Below, in pieces: positions 40,945-50,261 of a DNA stretch of 64,000 nt (positions are counted from its first letter, which is position 1; each line of letters starts with the position of its first letter). Position numbers and translations under genes: made by a program. Source of the stretch: AP-15 sp963702685 (lineage in GTDB: Bacteria > Pseudomonadota > Alphaproteobacteria > ATCC43930 > CGMCC-115725); NCBI GenBank assembly GCA_963702685.1, contig CAVPDQ010000001.1:1-64000 (forward strand). Reading direction: 5' to 3'. The notes beneath the pieces are model-generated. The model did not search any database. It was not told the DNA's origin and saw only the letters and a program-made list of their open reading frames with translations.

Positions 40945-42138
40945 ATGATCATTCGCAATCTGGCGATGCACGAAGCGGGCGGCACGGCGACCCACACGGC
41001 CATGGTGGCGTGGGAGGATCGCAGTCACCCGGAGCAAATGCTGACCTTTGCGATCGCCGCCGCCGATACCGCGGGCAGCGAGAGCGACGGACCCGGCGCG
41101 GACGCGTTCCTTGCCGCGGGCTTCCCGCTTGCTGCGGTGCATGGCGAAGCCCGGATCAAGATCGAAGGCCAGCCCTGCCCGATGCTGGTCGAGGGCTTGC
41201 GGACGGTCCACGCTTGGTGGCGAAGCTGGGGCGGGATGCCGGACACGGCACCTCGGATCGAGACCGCCGGCTATCGGCGCGAGCATCGGACCGCAACGCC
41301 CAAACGGGCGGTGGCGTGCCTCTCGGGCGGCGTCGATGGGCTGCACATGCTGATGCGCAACCGCGAGCTCTATCGCCCCGAGGATCCGGCCTATATCCGC
41401 GAGGCGCTGCTCGTCCACGGGTTCGATATCGGCAAGCGCGCGCGCGATCCCGAGAACGAGCGCTACCGGATGGCGCTGGGGCGGCTGGAGCCGATCGCCG
41501 CCGAAGCCGGGCTCCGGGTGATCCCTTGCCGCACCAATCTGCGCCATTTCCCCTCGCTGCCGGATTTTTGGGAGCATCGCCAGCACGGCGGGGCGCTGGC
41601 GGCGGTCGCGCACGCCGCGGTCCGAGGGCCGGCTTTCTTGTTTATCGGCAGCACATATCCGCTGACCCATCCGGTCCCGAACGGCTCGCACGCCGCGGTG
41701 GACGGGCTGTTCTCCAGTCAGCGCCTCAGCATTGTCCATGACGGTGCCCGCTTCTCTCGCTTGGACAAGGTGCGCGAGCTGGCGCATTGGCCGACGGCGC
41801 TGGCAATGTTGCGGGTGTGCTCGGCCAACGTCGCAGACATGCCGAATTGCGGGGTCTGCGAGAAATGCCTGCGCACGCGGCTCGAGCTGTTGGCGGTGGG
41901 CGTCGAAGAGACCGCGGCGTTTGGGCCGAGCCTGCCGCCGGAGCAGCTTTGGGACTGCGCCGCGCCAAAGCCGATCGCCGGTCGAGCTGGTGTTTATCAG
42001 GAGCTGCTGCCGGCGTTGCGCGCACGCGGATACGGCCGCCTGTGCCGGGCGATCGAAGAAAATATTGCGATCGTCGGCAAGGAAGCGGAGCCGGCGTTTT
42101 TTCGCCTCGGCCGCGAGGCGGTGCGGGTATTGGCTTGA
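40945..42138 (+). CDS. QueC-like PP-loop protein with tetracysteine zinc site
   Basis: The 397-residue protein has a unique N-terminal domain (1-118), then a PP-loop ATPase core starting KRAVACLSGGVDGLHMLM (127-132, SGGVDG instead of SGGxDS). Near the end of the core four cysteines (292, 302, 305, 308: VCSANVADMPNCGVCEKC) match the C-x8/9-C-x2-C-x2-C zinc site of QueC. QueC amidates and dehydrates carboxydeazaguanine to preQ0. The extra N-terminal domain and the missing motif serine make a different nucleotide-activating reaction likely. The ATG at 40945 follows GCGGGG. No other deazapurine gene is nearby; a SARP-type regulator follows after 91 bp. Confidence 0.72.
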   Translation: MIIRNLAMHEAGGTATHTAMVAWEDRSHPEQMLTFAIAAADTAGSESDGPGADAFLAAGFPLAAVHGEARIKIEGQPCPMLVEGLRTVHAWWRSWGGMPDTAPRIETAGYRREHRTATPKRAVACLSGGVDGLHMLMRNRELYRPEDPAYIREALLVHGFDIGKRARDPENERYRMALGRLEPIAAEAGLRVIPCRTNLRHFPSLPDFWEHRQHGGALAAVAHAAVRGPAFLFIGSTYPLTHPVPNGSHAAVDGLFSSQRLSIVHDGARFSRLDKVRELAHWPTALAMLRVCSANVADMPNCGVCEKCLRTRLELLAVGVEETAAFGPSLPPEQLWDCAAPKPIAGRAGVYQELLPALRARGYGRLCRAIEENIAIVGKEAEPAFFRLGREAVRVLA

Positions 42139-42229
42139 TGGTCGATCGAACTCGCTTCACTATTCACAACAGCCGATCGATCGAAAAGATCGAAGCGGGC
42201 GCGGACGAACGCCCAGGAGGACAATGGCG

Positions 42230-44311
42230 ATGGCCTTGGTGATCGGGGTCCTCGGCCCTCTCACGATCGAGAGCGACGGTGCCCCGCTGGGGAAGCTGCC
42301 GAAGAAAGCGCGCGCCCTGCTGGCCTATTTGTCCGCCCAAGGCGGCCGCCCGGTCGGCCGTGAGCGCCTCGCCGACCTGCTATGGCCGTATCAGGCTTCG
42401 GATCAAGCCCGGCACAGCCTGCGCAACTGCGTTCTGGAGCTGCGCAAGATGCTGGGGTCGGCGCATCATTTGATTGCCGACTTTACGACCTGCCGCCTCG
42501 ATGACGTCGATGTCGATCTCGACCGGTTCGCGCAGCTTTCGCTGTCGCCCCAGCAGGCCGAGCTCCAGGCCGCCGCCGATCTTTACCGAGGCGAGCTGCT
42601 CGCCGATTTTCTGATCAATTCGGAGCCGTTTCAGGAATGGCTGGCGACCGAACGGGACCGCACGCTCGATCTCGCCTGCAATGTTTTGCAGCGGTTGATC
42701 GCGACGCAGGATGCCGCCGGCCGCCATGACGCGACGATCCGATCGGCGCGTCGGCTCGTCGCCCTCGATCAGCTCTCCGAGATTGGCCAGCGGGCTTTGA
42801 TCCGCGCCTATGCACGGGCCGGGCGGCGGCCGGAAGCGCTGCGCCAATACCGCAGCTGTGCCGAGATCCTAAAGCGCGAGCTCGGGGTCGCGCCCGATGC
42901 CGAGACGCAGGCGCTGGCCAACAGCATCGCGCGTTCCGGCAACGCCTCGGCGCCCGCCCCGGTCGGCCGCAGCGCCGACGGCTTTGCCGAGGATAATGCG
43001 GCAGCGGCGGAGGTACCGCACCAGCTGGCTGAAAATTTTGCCAAGCAATGGCCGACGCGGCTGTCGGGACGGGTCAAGCCGTTATGGCCATGCGTGCTGC
43101 CGAGCATCGGCGTCGGCGTGGCGCCGATGCGCAATTTGACCGGCGACCCCGATCAGCAATATGTCGTCGAAGCCTTTACCGAAGACCTTGTCACCGACCT
43201 GCTCCGGCAGGGCCGCGGGCTTGCCCTGGCGCGCCTGGCGGACGGACAGCGGGGCGCCGACGCGTTCCCGTCCGCGAGCGAGCCCGAAACCGAGTATGTC
43301 GTTTCCGGCAGCGCCCAGCGCAGCGGCCCGCGGACGTTGCGGGTCAACATGCAGATCGCCGACGCGGCCACGGTGAAATACCGATGGGCCTGCCGGTATG
43401 AGGTCAGCCCCGACGACCTGGCCTCGGTGCAGACAAAGATCACCAGACAGATCTCGCGCGAGTTGCACGTGCTCCTGCTTCAGGAGGCGAGCCGCCGCAG
43501 CTTTGCCGCGGCCGACGACGAGATCGGGGTCAACGAATGCCTGGCCCGCGCCGCCGCCGCGCTCAAGGGCAGAAGCACCCCCGAGCTGACCGCGCAAGCG
43601 CAGAATTGGCTGCTCGGCGCCCTCGCGCGCGATCCGCACAATGTCGAGGCGTTGACCAGCCTTGCCTTTACTTGCCAGCACGTCGTCAGCAATCCGTGGT
43701 GGGGCGATCCGCGCGCCGTCTCGGTCTCGTCCGATCTCGGGCGCGAGGTGATCGGGCTGGCGCTGGCGCTGGCGCCCGGACGCGCCGATGCGCATTGCAT
43801 CCAGGGAATGCTGCGTTCGGCGGCGGGCCAGCTGGAGGAGGCGGCGCGATCGTTCGAGCGCGCGCTGGCCGTCGACCAAAGGCTGGGGATCGCTCATGGG
43901 TTTGCCGGATACAACGCCGCGCTGCTCGGCCACGCCGAAGCGACGATGACGTCGGTCGAGCGGGCGATGCGGTCCGACCAGTCGGACCGTCGGCAGAGCA
44001 TCTTTTTCTTTTATGGCGGGTTTGCCGAGCTGCTGCTCGGCCGACGCGAATCCGCCATCGCGCTGCTGCAAAAGTCGCTGGAGCGCAACCCGGGCTATGG
44101 CGGCGCGCAGCTGTTTCTGATGGCCGCCCTGTCGCTGGCCGGGCGGAACAGCGACGCCGCGCGGGCGGCCGGTGCGTTTCGCACGCAATATCCCGAGTAC
44201 CGCGAAAATGCGTTCGAGCAGCAATGGCTGTGGCGCTCGGCCGCGCCGGTGTACCGCGCTCAGATCGATCCGGTGTTCGATACCATCCGCAACCTCGAGC
44301 TGGGCGCTTAA
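42230..44311 (+). CDS. SARP/BTAD-type regulator with TolB-like and TPR domains
   Basis: The 693-residue protein has an N-terminal winged helix (about 1-95: LGPLTIESDGAPLGKLPKKA, LADLLWPYQ, LRNCVLELRKML), a bacterial transcriptional activation domain (about 97-235, ending GRRPEALRQYRSCAEILKRE), a TolB-N/FlgO-like beta domain (about 280-410: GVAPMRNLTGDPDQQYVVEA, YVVSGSAQRSG) and C-terminal TPR repeats. No ATPase or cyclase domain is present. It resembles the CadC/SARP-TPR regulators of Bradyrhizobium-like bacteria. The second ATG (42230) is chosen because AGGAGG at 42215 is nine bases upstream; the first ATG at 42224 is only three bases away. Target genes unknown. Confidence 0.87.
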   Translation: MALVIGVLGPLTIESDGAPLGKLPKKARALLAYLSAQGGRPVGRERLADLLWPYQASDQARHSLRNCVLELRKMLGSAHHLIADFTTCRLDDVDVDLDRFAQLSLSPQQAELQAAADLYRGELLADFLINSEPFQEWLATERDRTLDLACNVLQRLIATQDAAGRHDATIRSARRLVALDQLSEIGQRALIRAYARAGRRPEALRQYRSCAEILKRELGVAPDAETQALANSIARSGNASAPAPVGRSADGFAEDNAAAAEVPHQLAENFAKQWPTRLSGRVKPLWPCVLPSIGVGVAPMRNLTGDPDQQYVVEAFTEDLVTDLLRQGRGLALARLADGQRGADAFPSASEPETEYVVSGSAQRSGPRTLRVNMQIADAATVKYRWACRYEVSPDDLASVQTKITRQISRELHVLLLQEASRRSFAAADDEIGVNECLARAAAALKGRSTPELTAQAQNWLLGALARDPHNVEALTSLAFTCQHVVSNPWWGDPRAVSVSSDLGREVIGLALALAPGRADAHCIQGMLRSAAGQLEEAARSFERALAVDQRLGIAHGFAGYNAALLGHAEATMTSVERAMRSDQSDRRQSIFFFYGGFAELLLGRRESAIALLQKSLERNPGYGGAQLFLMAALSLAGRNSDAARAAGAFRTQYPEYRENAFEQQWLWRSAAPVYRAQIDPVFDTIRNLELGA

Positions 44312-44344
44312 CCCGCTGCGCCGCCGGCGATCAGCCCGGCATTT

Positions 44345-46033
44345 TCAGTGCCGGCCCGGCGACCAGGGCTCGGGGGCGCGCGGCTCGAGATCGGTGACGA
44401 CATCGACGACGACCGGGACGCCGGCGGCGAGCGCTTCCGTCAGCGCCGGCGCGATCTCGGCCGGCTCTTCGACGCGGATGCCGCGCACGCCAAAGCTCTT
44501 GGCGACCGCGGTAAAATCGGTCGGACCGAAACGCACCAGCGCCTCGCCGCGGCCCGGCCGGTTACCGGCGATCCGGCGCACACCCGTCAAATTCTGGCCA
44601 AAGCCGGAATTGTTGTTGACCACGACCACCGTGGCGATGCCGCTGCGGCGGGCGGTTTCGAGCTCGGCGAGGTGATAGTAAAAGCCGCCGTCGCCGGTAA
44701 AGCACAGGACAGCGCGACCGGGTGCGGCGCATTTGGCGCCGAGCGAAGCGGGGAACGACCAGCCGAGCGATCCTGCGGCGCGCAGATAGGTCTGCCCGGC
44801 GCCGTTGAAGTCGATCATCGTGCCGGTCCAGATGCCGGAATAGCCGGTGTCGGCGACGACGATCCCGTCGGCGGGCAGCGCCTTGGCGATCTCGGCGCAG
44901 AGCCGCTCGACCCGGATCGGCGCCTTGTCGTCGCCGGCGAGCGGTGCCATCGTCGCCCGCCAATCGGCAACGATCCGCGCCGCCTCTTCGGCAAAGCCGC
45001 GGTCGCGCGCCGGCGCGCCGAGCGCTGCATTGAGACGCGCGACGGTTGCCTTCGGGTCGCCGACGACCCCGATCGTGTTCGGATAGCTGCGCCCGATTTC
45101 GGCCGGGTCGGCGTCGATCTGCACGATCCTGGTATCGGGCGCCGGCACGGTCCAGTTGAGCGTGACCTGGTCGCCGGTGTCGCAGCCGATAAAGAGGACG
45201 AGATCGGCCGAGTGGACGATGCGGTTGGCAGGCGGCGCCGAATAGCTGCCGGGGACGCCGACCGACAGCGGATGACGGGTCGAAACGAGCCCGCGCGCGC
45301 CGAGGCTGGTGGCAAGCGGTGCGGCGAGCGCTTCGGCCAAAGCCAGCACCTCGGGGCCGGCCTGCGAGGCGGCAGCACCATCGCCGGCGACGATCGCGAC
45401 CCGGGCCACGGCTTTCAGCGCCGCGGCAGCGCGTTCGATGTCGCGCTCGTCGGCAACCGGACGGTGCGCCGGGATGCGCCGCTTCTCGGGGTCGATCACG
45501 GCCGGCTCGGAGGTTTCGCCGAGCTCGATCGCATCACCCTGCAATCCGCAAAAATCGAGATGCGTCGGGCGCGACGTGTCGGCCAAGGCGGCGCGCCAGG
45601 CTTGGCGCAGCAGGCGCGGCAATTCCGCGGTCGAATCGACCGGCGCCGAAAACTTGGTGACCGCGGCGAACAGCGGCGCGTGCGGGATCTCCTGATAGCT
45701 GTTGCGGTGCTGGAACGACGGCTCCTTGCGGCCGGTCAAAGCGACGACCGGGGTGCGCCCGAGCCAGGCATCCTGCAAGCCCGAGGCAAGGTTCGCCGCC
45801 CCCACCGACTGGGCCATGCACACCCCCGGCTGCCCGGCGATCCGGGCATAGCCGTCGGCCATGTACGCCGCCGCCTTTTCCGAGTGCGCGAGAATGCGCG
45901 TGACACCCAGATCCTCGAGCTCGAGCAAGGTCCGGCGCATCACCAATTCGACAAAAAAGACATGCGTCGTCCCGCTCTCGGCCAAAGCACGCGCCAGCCA
46001 TCGCGCGCCGTTTGTCGTTTCTCGTTCGCTCAC
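44345..46033 (-). CDS. Thiamine-diphosphate-dependent enzyme (acetolactate synthase-like)
   Basis: The 562-residue protein has the three-domain TPP fold. The Pyr domain carries the activating glutamate in ILAHSEKAAAYMADGYAR (about residue 50). The central nucleotide domain contains GLVSTRHPLSVGVPGSYSAP, and the PP domain contains the thiamine motif CFTGDGGFYYHLAELE...VVVNNN. It resembles benzoylformate decarboxylase or acetolactate synthase relatives of unknown substrate. The N-terminal FFVELVMRRTLLELEDLGV is atypical for true acetolactate synthase, and no small subunit is present. It is the last of four minus-strand genes and converges with the SARP gene. Starts ATG at 46033. Confidence 0.92.
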   Translation of the reverse strand: MSERETTNGARWLARALAESGTTHVFFVELVMRRTLLELEDLGVTRILAHSEKAAAYMADGYARIAGQPGVCMAQSVGAANLASGLQDAWLGRTPVVALTGRKEPSFQHRNSYQEIPHAPLFAAVTKFSAPVDSTAELPRLLRQAWRAALADTSRPTHLDFCGLQGDAIELGETSEPAVIDPEKRRIPAHRPVADERDIERAAAALKAVARVAIVAGDGAAASQAGPEVLALAEALAAPLATSLGARGLVSTRHPLSVGVPGSYSAPPANRIVHSADLVLFIGCDTGDQVTLNWTVPAPDTRIVQIDADPAEIGRSYPNTIGVVGDPKATVARLNAALGAPARDRGFAEEAARIVADWRATMAPLAGDDKAPIRVERLCAEIAKALPADGIVVADTGYSGIWTGTMIDFNGAGQTYLRAAGSLGWSFPASLGAKCAAPGRAVLCFTGDGGFYYHLAELETARRSGIATVVVVNNNSGFGQNLTGVRRIAGNRPGRGEALVRFGPTDFTAVAKSFGVRGIRVEEPAEIAPALTEALAAGVPVVVDVVTDLEPRAPEPWSPGRH

Positions 46034-46053
46034 GCTTTCTGTCCTCCCTCAAC

Positions 46054-46815
46054 TCACAGAGTCAGGCCGCCATCGACGATGACCGTCTGTCCGGTGATCA
46101 TCGCGGCACCTGCGCACAGAAAAAAGATCGTCTCGGCGATGTCCTCGGGCCGGCAGGCGCGCTTCAACGGCGTGCGGTCGATCGAGACCGCCTTGCGGTC
46201 GGCCGGCCATTCGCGGTTCCACGGGCTGTCGACAAAGCCGGGCGCGACCGCATTGACCCGGATTTCCGGCGCCAGGGTGCGCGCCAGGCTGCGGGTCAAA
46301 TTGATCAGCCCGGCCTTGCTCGTCGCGTAGGGGATGCTGCTGCCCGACCCCATGACGCCGGCGATCGAGGCGGTGTTGCAGATCGCACCCCGCGCCGCTT
46401 TCAGCGCCGGCACCGCGGCATGGGCGCAGCGGAACGGCCCGATCAAATTGGTGGCGAGGATGCGCGACCAGAAATCCTCGGTCAGCGCGTCGAGATCGGA
46501 GAACGGGATCGGCACCGGTGTGGCCGGCGTCCCGGCATTGTTGACCAGAAAGTCGAGCCGGCCGAGTGCCTCGACCGCGCGCGCCACCATGCGCTCGGCC
46601 TCGCCCGGCCGCGACACGTCGCCCGGTGCGGCGACGACCCGGCGGCCCTCGCCCTTGAGCCGCTCGACCGACTGTGCGCCGCGCTGGTCGTCGGGCAGAT
46701 GGTTCAGCGCCACGGCGGCGCCGCAGCGCGCGAAAATCTCCGCCGCCGCCAAGCCGATCCCCGAAGCCGCACCCGTCACCAGCACCGCCTTGCCGCTCAA
46801 ATCCGCACTGATCAT
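46054..46815 (-). CDS. Short-chain dehydrogenase/reductase
   Basis: This 253-residue classical SDR has NAD(P)-binding TGAASGIG (residues 14-21), a DV pair in VAAPGDVSRP, NNAG at about 91-94, catalytic Ser in ICNTASIAG, and Tyr/Lys in YATSK (about residues 160-164). The tail TGQTVIVDGG is diagnostic. The acidic residue expected after the second strand is replaced by LNHLPDDQ, leaving cofactor preference open. It lies between the luciferase-like and TPP genes, so it probably oxidises or reduces an intermediate of the same pathway. Confidence 0.94.
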   Translation of the reverse strand: MISADLSGKAVLVTGAASGIGLAAAEIFARCGAAVALNHLPDDQRGAQSVERLKGEGRRVVAAPGDVSRPGEAERMVARAVEALGRLDFLVNNAGTPATPVPIPFSDLDALTEDFWSRILATNLIGPFRCAHAAVPALKAARGAICNTASIAGVMGSGSSIPYATSKAGLINLTRSLARTLAPEIRVNAVAPGFVDSPWNREWPADRKAVSIDRTPLKRACRPEDIAETIFFLCAGAAMITGQTVIVDGGLTL

Positions 46816-46890
46816 GGCGCACGTCCCGGCCGATGGTAAAAGCCGGCAGGAAGCATGCCCCCGCCGCCCCGCCTGTCAAGCCGCCCGCGC

Positions 46891-47714
46891 TCAGAGAAAG
46901 TCGCGCGCCCGCTCGATTTCTTCGAGGACGCCGGCGGGCGAAACCAGCAGGACCTCGTCAAAGCCCAGCGCTCCATCCGCTTGATCCGCCGCCGCGCCTC
47001 TTCGGGCGGGCAGACCAGCGCCACATCGGTGGCTTCGGCGAGCCCGGCGGCTTCGGGGCGGTCCTCGAAATCGACCGCGACATTGGCGAGGACCGCGTTG
47101 GTGCCGCCGGCGTCGCGATAGAGGCGCATGCCGTATTCGAGGTCCTCCCAGCTGCTGAACCGGCCGGACGGGGTCCAGCCCTGGCATTCCTCGGCGGCAT
47201 AGGCGATCCAGCGCGGGCTGCGCCAGGCGCCCATCAGGATCGGCGGCCCACCCTCGCAGCCGGGCCAGACCGAGAGCGTGCCGCCGTCGAGCGGCTCGCC
47301 GCGCCACACCCGGTGCATGATCGCGAGCGACTGGCGCAGCGTGCGGAAGCGGTGGTCGTAATCGCCGCCGAGCAATTCGAAATCGGCGCGCGTCGAGCCG
47401 CTGCCGACGCCGAGCTGCAACCGGCCGCCGGAGAGCGCCTGGACCGACTGCACGCGATGCGCGAGCTCGACCGGGTGGCGCAGCGACACCTGCAAGACGC
47501 CGATGCCGAGCTCGACGCGCTCGGTGACGGCGGCGAGTGCGGCGAGCGCGGTCAGCGGATCGAGCGTCGGCCGGCCGCGCCCCATCGAATCGCCGACCCA
47601 AATCCCGGGAAACCCGCCGGCCTCGATGCGCCGGGCATAATCGGCCATCCGCGGCATCAAGGCGCCGTGCGGCTCGGCACCAGGGCTCAACCGGATCATC
47701 GTGCTGACTTTCAT
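46891..47714 (-). pseudogene. Luciferase-like (LLM) flavin monooxygenase, one frameshift near the end
   Basis: The 274-residue LLM-family TIM barrel begins MKVSTMIRLSPGAEPHGALM, with VGDSMGRGRPTLDPLTALA, LGIGVLQVSLRHPVELAHR and the flavin-phosphate loop LSGGRLQLGVGSGSTRADFE. Enzymes of the family use FMNH2 or F420H2 to oxidise carbonyl or aromatic substrates. One base is missing near 46970: the expected RMEALGFDEVLLVSPAGVLE reads RMERWALTRSCW. The last 35 residues, ending ERARDFL and a TGA at 46891, are perfect in the other frame. The lesion removes only the final helix. It may be a sequencing error. Confidence 0.85.
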
Positions 47715-47769
47715 CTTATTCCTCTGTCTGCGGACGTTCGCGCGGGTAGTGGCGAAAACCCCAAAACCG

Positions 47770-48747
47770 CTAACTCAGCGTTTTTTGCGTTTCGAGGTCG
47801 TCTTCGATAAAGGCGTGGATTGCGGCGTCGATATCGACATCGGTGGTGAAGCCGAGGGCGGTGGCGCGTGGGGCGGCCAGCGCCCGCGGCCAGCCGGCGA
47901 CGATCGCTTCGATCTCAGGGTCGTGCCGCCAGCGGATGCGGGCATATGCCGTCTCGCCGCCGGCGCGGCGCACGGCCTCGGCCATGTCGCCGACCGCGAC
48001 CGAAAAACCGGGAAGCTGCAACGACCGGTTGGCGCCGAACGCGTCGGCCGGCAATTCATGCGCGCGATGCAAGGCGGCGACGACAGAGCGCGGCGAGGCC
48101 AAGGCCATCATGAGATCCGGCTTGACCGGGCAGATCGCCTCGTTGCCGGCCAACGGCTCGCGGATGATCGAGGAGGCGAAGGTCGAGGCGGCGCGGTTCG
48201 GCAGTCCCGGCCGCACCACCACCGTCGGCAGGCGAAGCGCGCGGCCGTCGATAAAGCCTTTGCGGCTGTAGTCGCCGACCAGCAATTCGCCGATAGCCTT
48301 TTGCACGCCGTAGGAGGATTGCGGGCGCAACGGGGTGTCGTCGCCGACCTCGGGCGGCAAGTCGCCGCCATAGACCGCGAGCGAGCTGGCAAAGACGAGG
48401 CGCGGGCAGGTGCCGAGCGCGCGGCAGGCATCGAGCACGGCGCGGATGCCGTCGAGATTGACGCGATAGCCGAGATCGGTGTCGGCCTCGGCCTGGCCGC
48501 TGACCACGGCGGCGAGATGAAACACCGCCGCCGCACCGGGCGCCAAGAGCCGCCGAACCGTGTCGCGGTCGGCGATGTCGCCGGTGACCAGGCTGAGGCG
48601 GCGATCCTGCGGCAGCGGCAGGGCCGCCCCCGCGTTGTCGAACAGCACCAGCTCGTCGATCGGCCCGAGGCTGCTGCCGCGCTCGAGCAGCCGCAGCGCC
48701 AAGCGCCGCCCGAGAAACCCGCATCCGCCGGTGATGACCAACCGCAT
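47770..48747 (-). CDS. NAD-dependent epimerase/dehydratase (D-erythronate dehydrogenase-like)
   Basis: This 325-residue extended SDR has a Rossmann motif MRLVITGGCGFLGRRLALRL, FHLAAVVSGQAEAD, catalytic Ser in FASSLAVYGG, and Tyr/Lys in SSYGVQKAIGELL. Sequences such as GDDTPLRPQSSYG and LPTVVVRPG place it near the D-erythronate dehydrogenase (DenD) group, which oxidises a sugar acid at C2. The start ATG at 48747 heads a group of four minus-strand genes and is divergent from the dioxygenase genes at 48966. Precise substrate is inference. Confidence 0.9.
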   Translation of the reverse strand: MRLVITGGCGFLGRRLALRLLERGSSLGPIDELVLFDNAGAALPLPQDRRLSLVTGDIADRDTVRRLLAPGAAAVFHLAAVVSGQAEADTDLGYRVNLDGIRAVLDACRALGTCPRLVFASSLAVYGGDLPPEVGDDTPLRPQSSYGVQKAIGELLVGDYSRKGFIDGRALRLPTVVVRPGLPNRAASTFASSIIREPLAGNEAICPVKPDLMMALASPRSVVAALHRAHELPADAFGANRSLQLPGFSVAVGDMAEAVRRAGGETAYARIRWRHDPEIEAIVAGWPRALAAPRATALGFTTDVDIDAAIHAFIEDDLETQKTLS

Positions 48748-48965
48748 CGCTCAGCCCCCTGGATCGCCCAGCCCCTGAGAACGGAGCATCGACCCCGCAC
48801 GGCGAAGATCGGCTTGACCCGATCCAGCCGGGTCGTTGTAACCTCTTCCGCCAAACCTGGGCACAGCGATTTCGCAAGGCGGCATCCACCCGGCACGTCC
48901 GGGCACGGGTAAAAAGACGACGCAATATTCCCCGCTTTGCAAAGGATTGCACCGTGGGAGCAGGG
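48748..48965. promoter_or_regulatory. Divergent promoter region of the catabolic island
   Basis: This 218-bp gap between the epimerase and dioxygenase starts should hold both promoters. No dedicated regulator gene is adjacent and I see no strong dyad. A GGGAGCAGGG ribosome site precedes the ATG at 48966. Confidence 0.45.
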
Positions 48966-50261
48966 ATGATGACAGACCTGAACGGGTTGGTCGCTGCCGA
49001 TGGCGGTCTGGTCAGCCGGCGGATTTTTATCGAGCCCGAGATCTATGAAGAGGAGCTGAAGCGGGTCTTTGCCCGCTGCTGGCTCTTTTTGTGCCACGAG
49101 AGCCAGATCCCCGAGCCCGGCGATTTTTACACGACCTATATGGGCGAGGACCCGGTGCTGGTGGTGCGCGACAGCCACGGCAAGATCGGCGCCTTTTTGA
49201 ATGTGTGCCGCCATCGCGGCAATCGCCTATGCCGCGCCGAGCAAGGGAATGCCGCGAGCTTTACCTGCGCCTACCACGGCTGGACCTACGGCAATGACGG
49301 GGCGCTGAAGGGCGTCCCGCATCTGAGGGACTTTTACTACGACCAGCTCGACCGCGGCGAATGGGGCCTCCAGCCGGTGGCGCAGCTCGACAGCCATCGC
49401 GGGCTGATCTTCGCCACCTTCGACCGCGCCGCACCGTCGTTGCACGAATATTTGGGCGAGATGGCCTGGTACCTCGACGTCTTTTTCGACCGGCGCGAGG
49501 GCGGTGTCGAGGTGCTGGCGAGCCATAAATGGCTGGTGCCGTGCAATTGGAAATTCCCGGCCGAGAATTTCGGCGGCGACGCCTACCACGTGCAATGGAC
49601 GCATCTCTCGGCAATCACCACCGCCTTCAGCAGCGGGGTCACCGCCAACCCCGGATCGAAGGGCAGCATGGTGTCGCCCGGCAATGGACACATGCTGATC
49701 TGCGTCGGGCCGGACGATGTCGGCGACCCGCCGGTGCCGGTCATCCAGGCGTATGAGCGCGCGATCCGGCCCGAAGTCGAAGAGCGCCTCGGTCCGCGGC
49801 TGCGGCTCGCGAGCCCGATTGTCGGCACGGTCTTTCCGCATTTCTCGATGCTGCGCAGCACCTCGCGGACGTTTCGGGTGTGGCAGCCGCGCGGACCCGA
49901 CAAGACCGAAATCTGGTCGTGGGTGTATTGCGACAAGGCCGCCCCTGCCGAAGTCAAGGAAGCGGTGCGGCTCGCCGCGATCCGCGGCTTCAGCCCCAGC
50001 GGCACCTTTGAGCAGGACGACATGGACAATTGGCAGGAATGCACCCAAACCTGTCGCGGCGTCGTCGCGCGGCAGATGGCGCTGAACTACCAGATGGGGA
50101 TGGGCCATGACCGCTTTGATGCGGGGCTCGGCGCCTGGGCGAGCGAGCTGCGCATCAGCGAAAACAACCACCGCCGGTTCTACCGCCGCTGGGCCGAGCT
50201 GATGGCCGGCAAGGGCTGGGGCGAATTGGGCCAACCTCACGCCCAGGCAGCCGATGACTGA
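48966..50261 (+). CDS. Aromatic ring-hydroxylating dioxygenase, alpha subunit
   Basis: The 431-residue protein has a Rieske [2Fe-2S] domain with ligands in CRHRGNRLC...CAYHGW (residues about 80-105), followed by a catalytic domain. The mononuclear iron ligands are suggested by NWKFPAENFGGDAYHVQWTH (Asp and two His) and DMDNWQECTQ near the C-terminus. It would dihydroxylate an aromatic ring with electrons from a ferredoxin and reductase, neither of which is in the window. Of the clustered starts, ATG 48966 has a ribosome site at the right distance; GTG 48954 is an alternative. It overlaps the beta-subunit gene by 8 bp. Confidence 0.94.
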   Translation: MMTDLNGLVAADGGLVSRRIFIEPEIYEEELKRVFARCWLFLCHESQIPEPGDFYTTYMGEDPVLVVRDSHGKIGAFLNVCRHRGNRLCRAEQGNAASFTCAYHGWTYGNDGALKGVPHLRDFYYDQLDRGEWGLQPVAQLDSHRGLIFATFDRAAPSLHEYLGEMAWYLDVFFDRREGGVEVLASHKWLVPCNWKFPAENFGGDAYHVQWTHLSAITTAFSSGVTANPGSKGSMVSPGNGHMLICVGPDDVGDPPVPVIQAYERAIRPEVEERLGPRLRLASPIVGTVFPHFSMLRSTSRTFRVWQPRGPDKTEIWSWVYCDKAAPAEVKEAVRLAAIRGFSPSGTFEQDDMDNWQECTQTCRGVVARQMALNYQMGMGHDRFDAGLGAWASELRISENNHRRFYRRWAELMAGKGWGELGQPHAQAADD

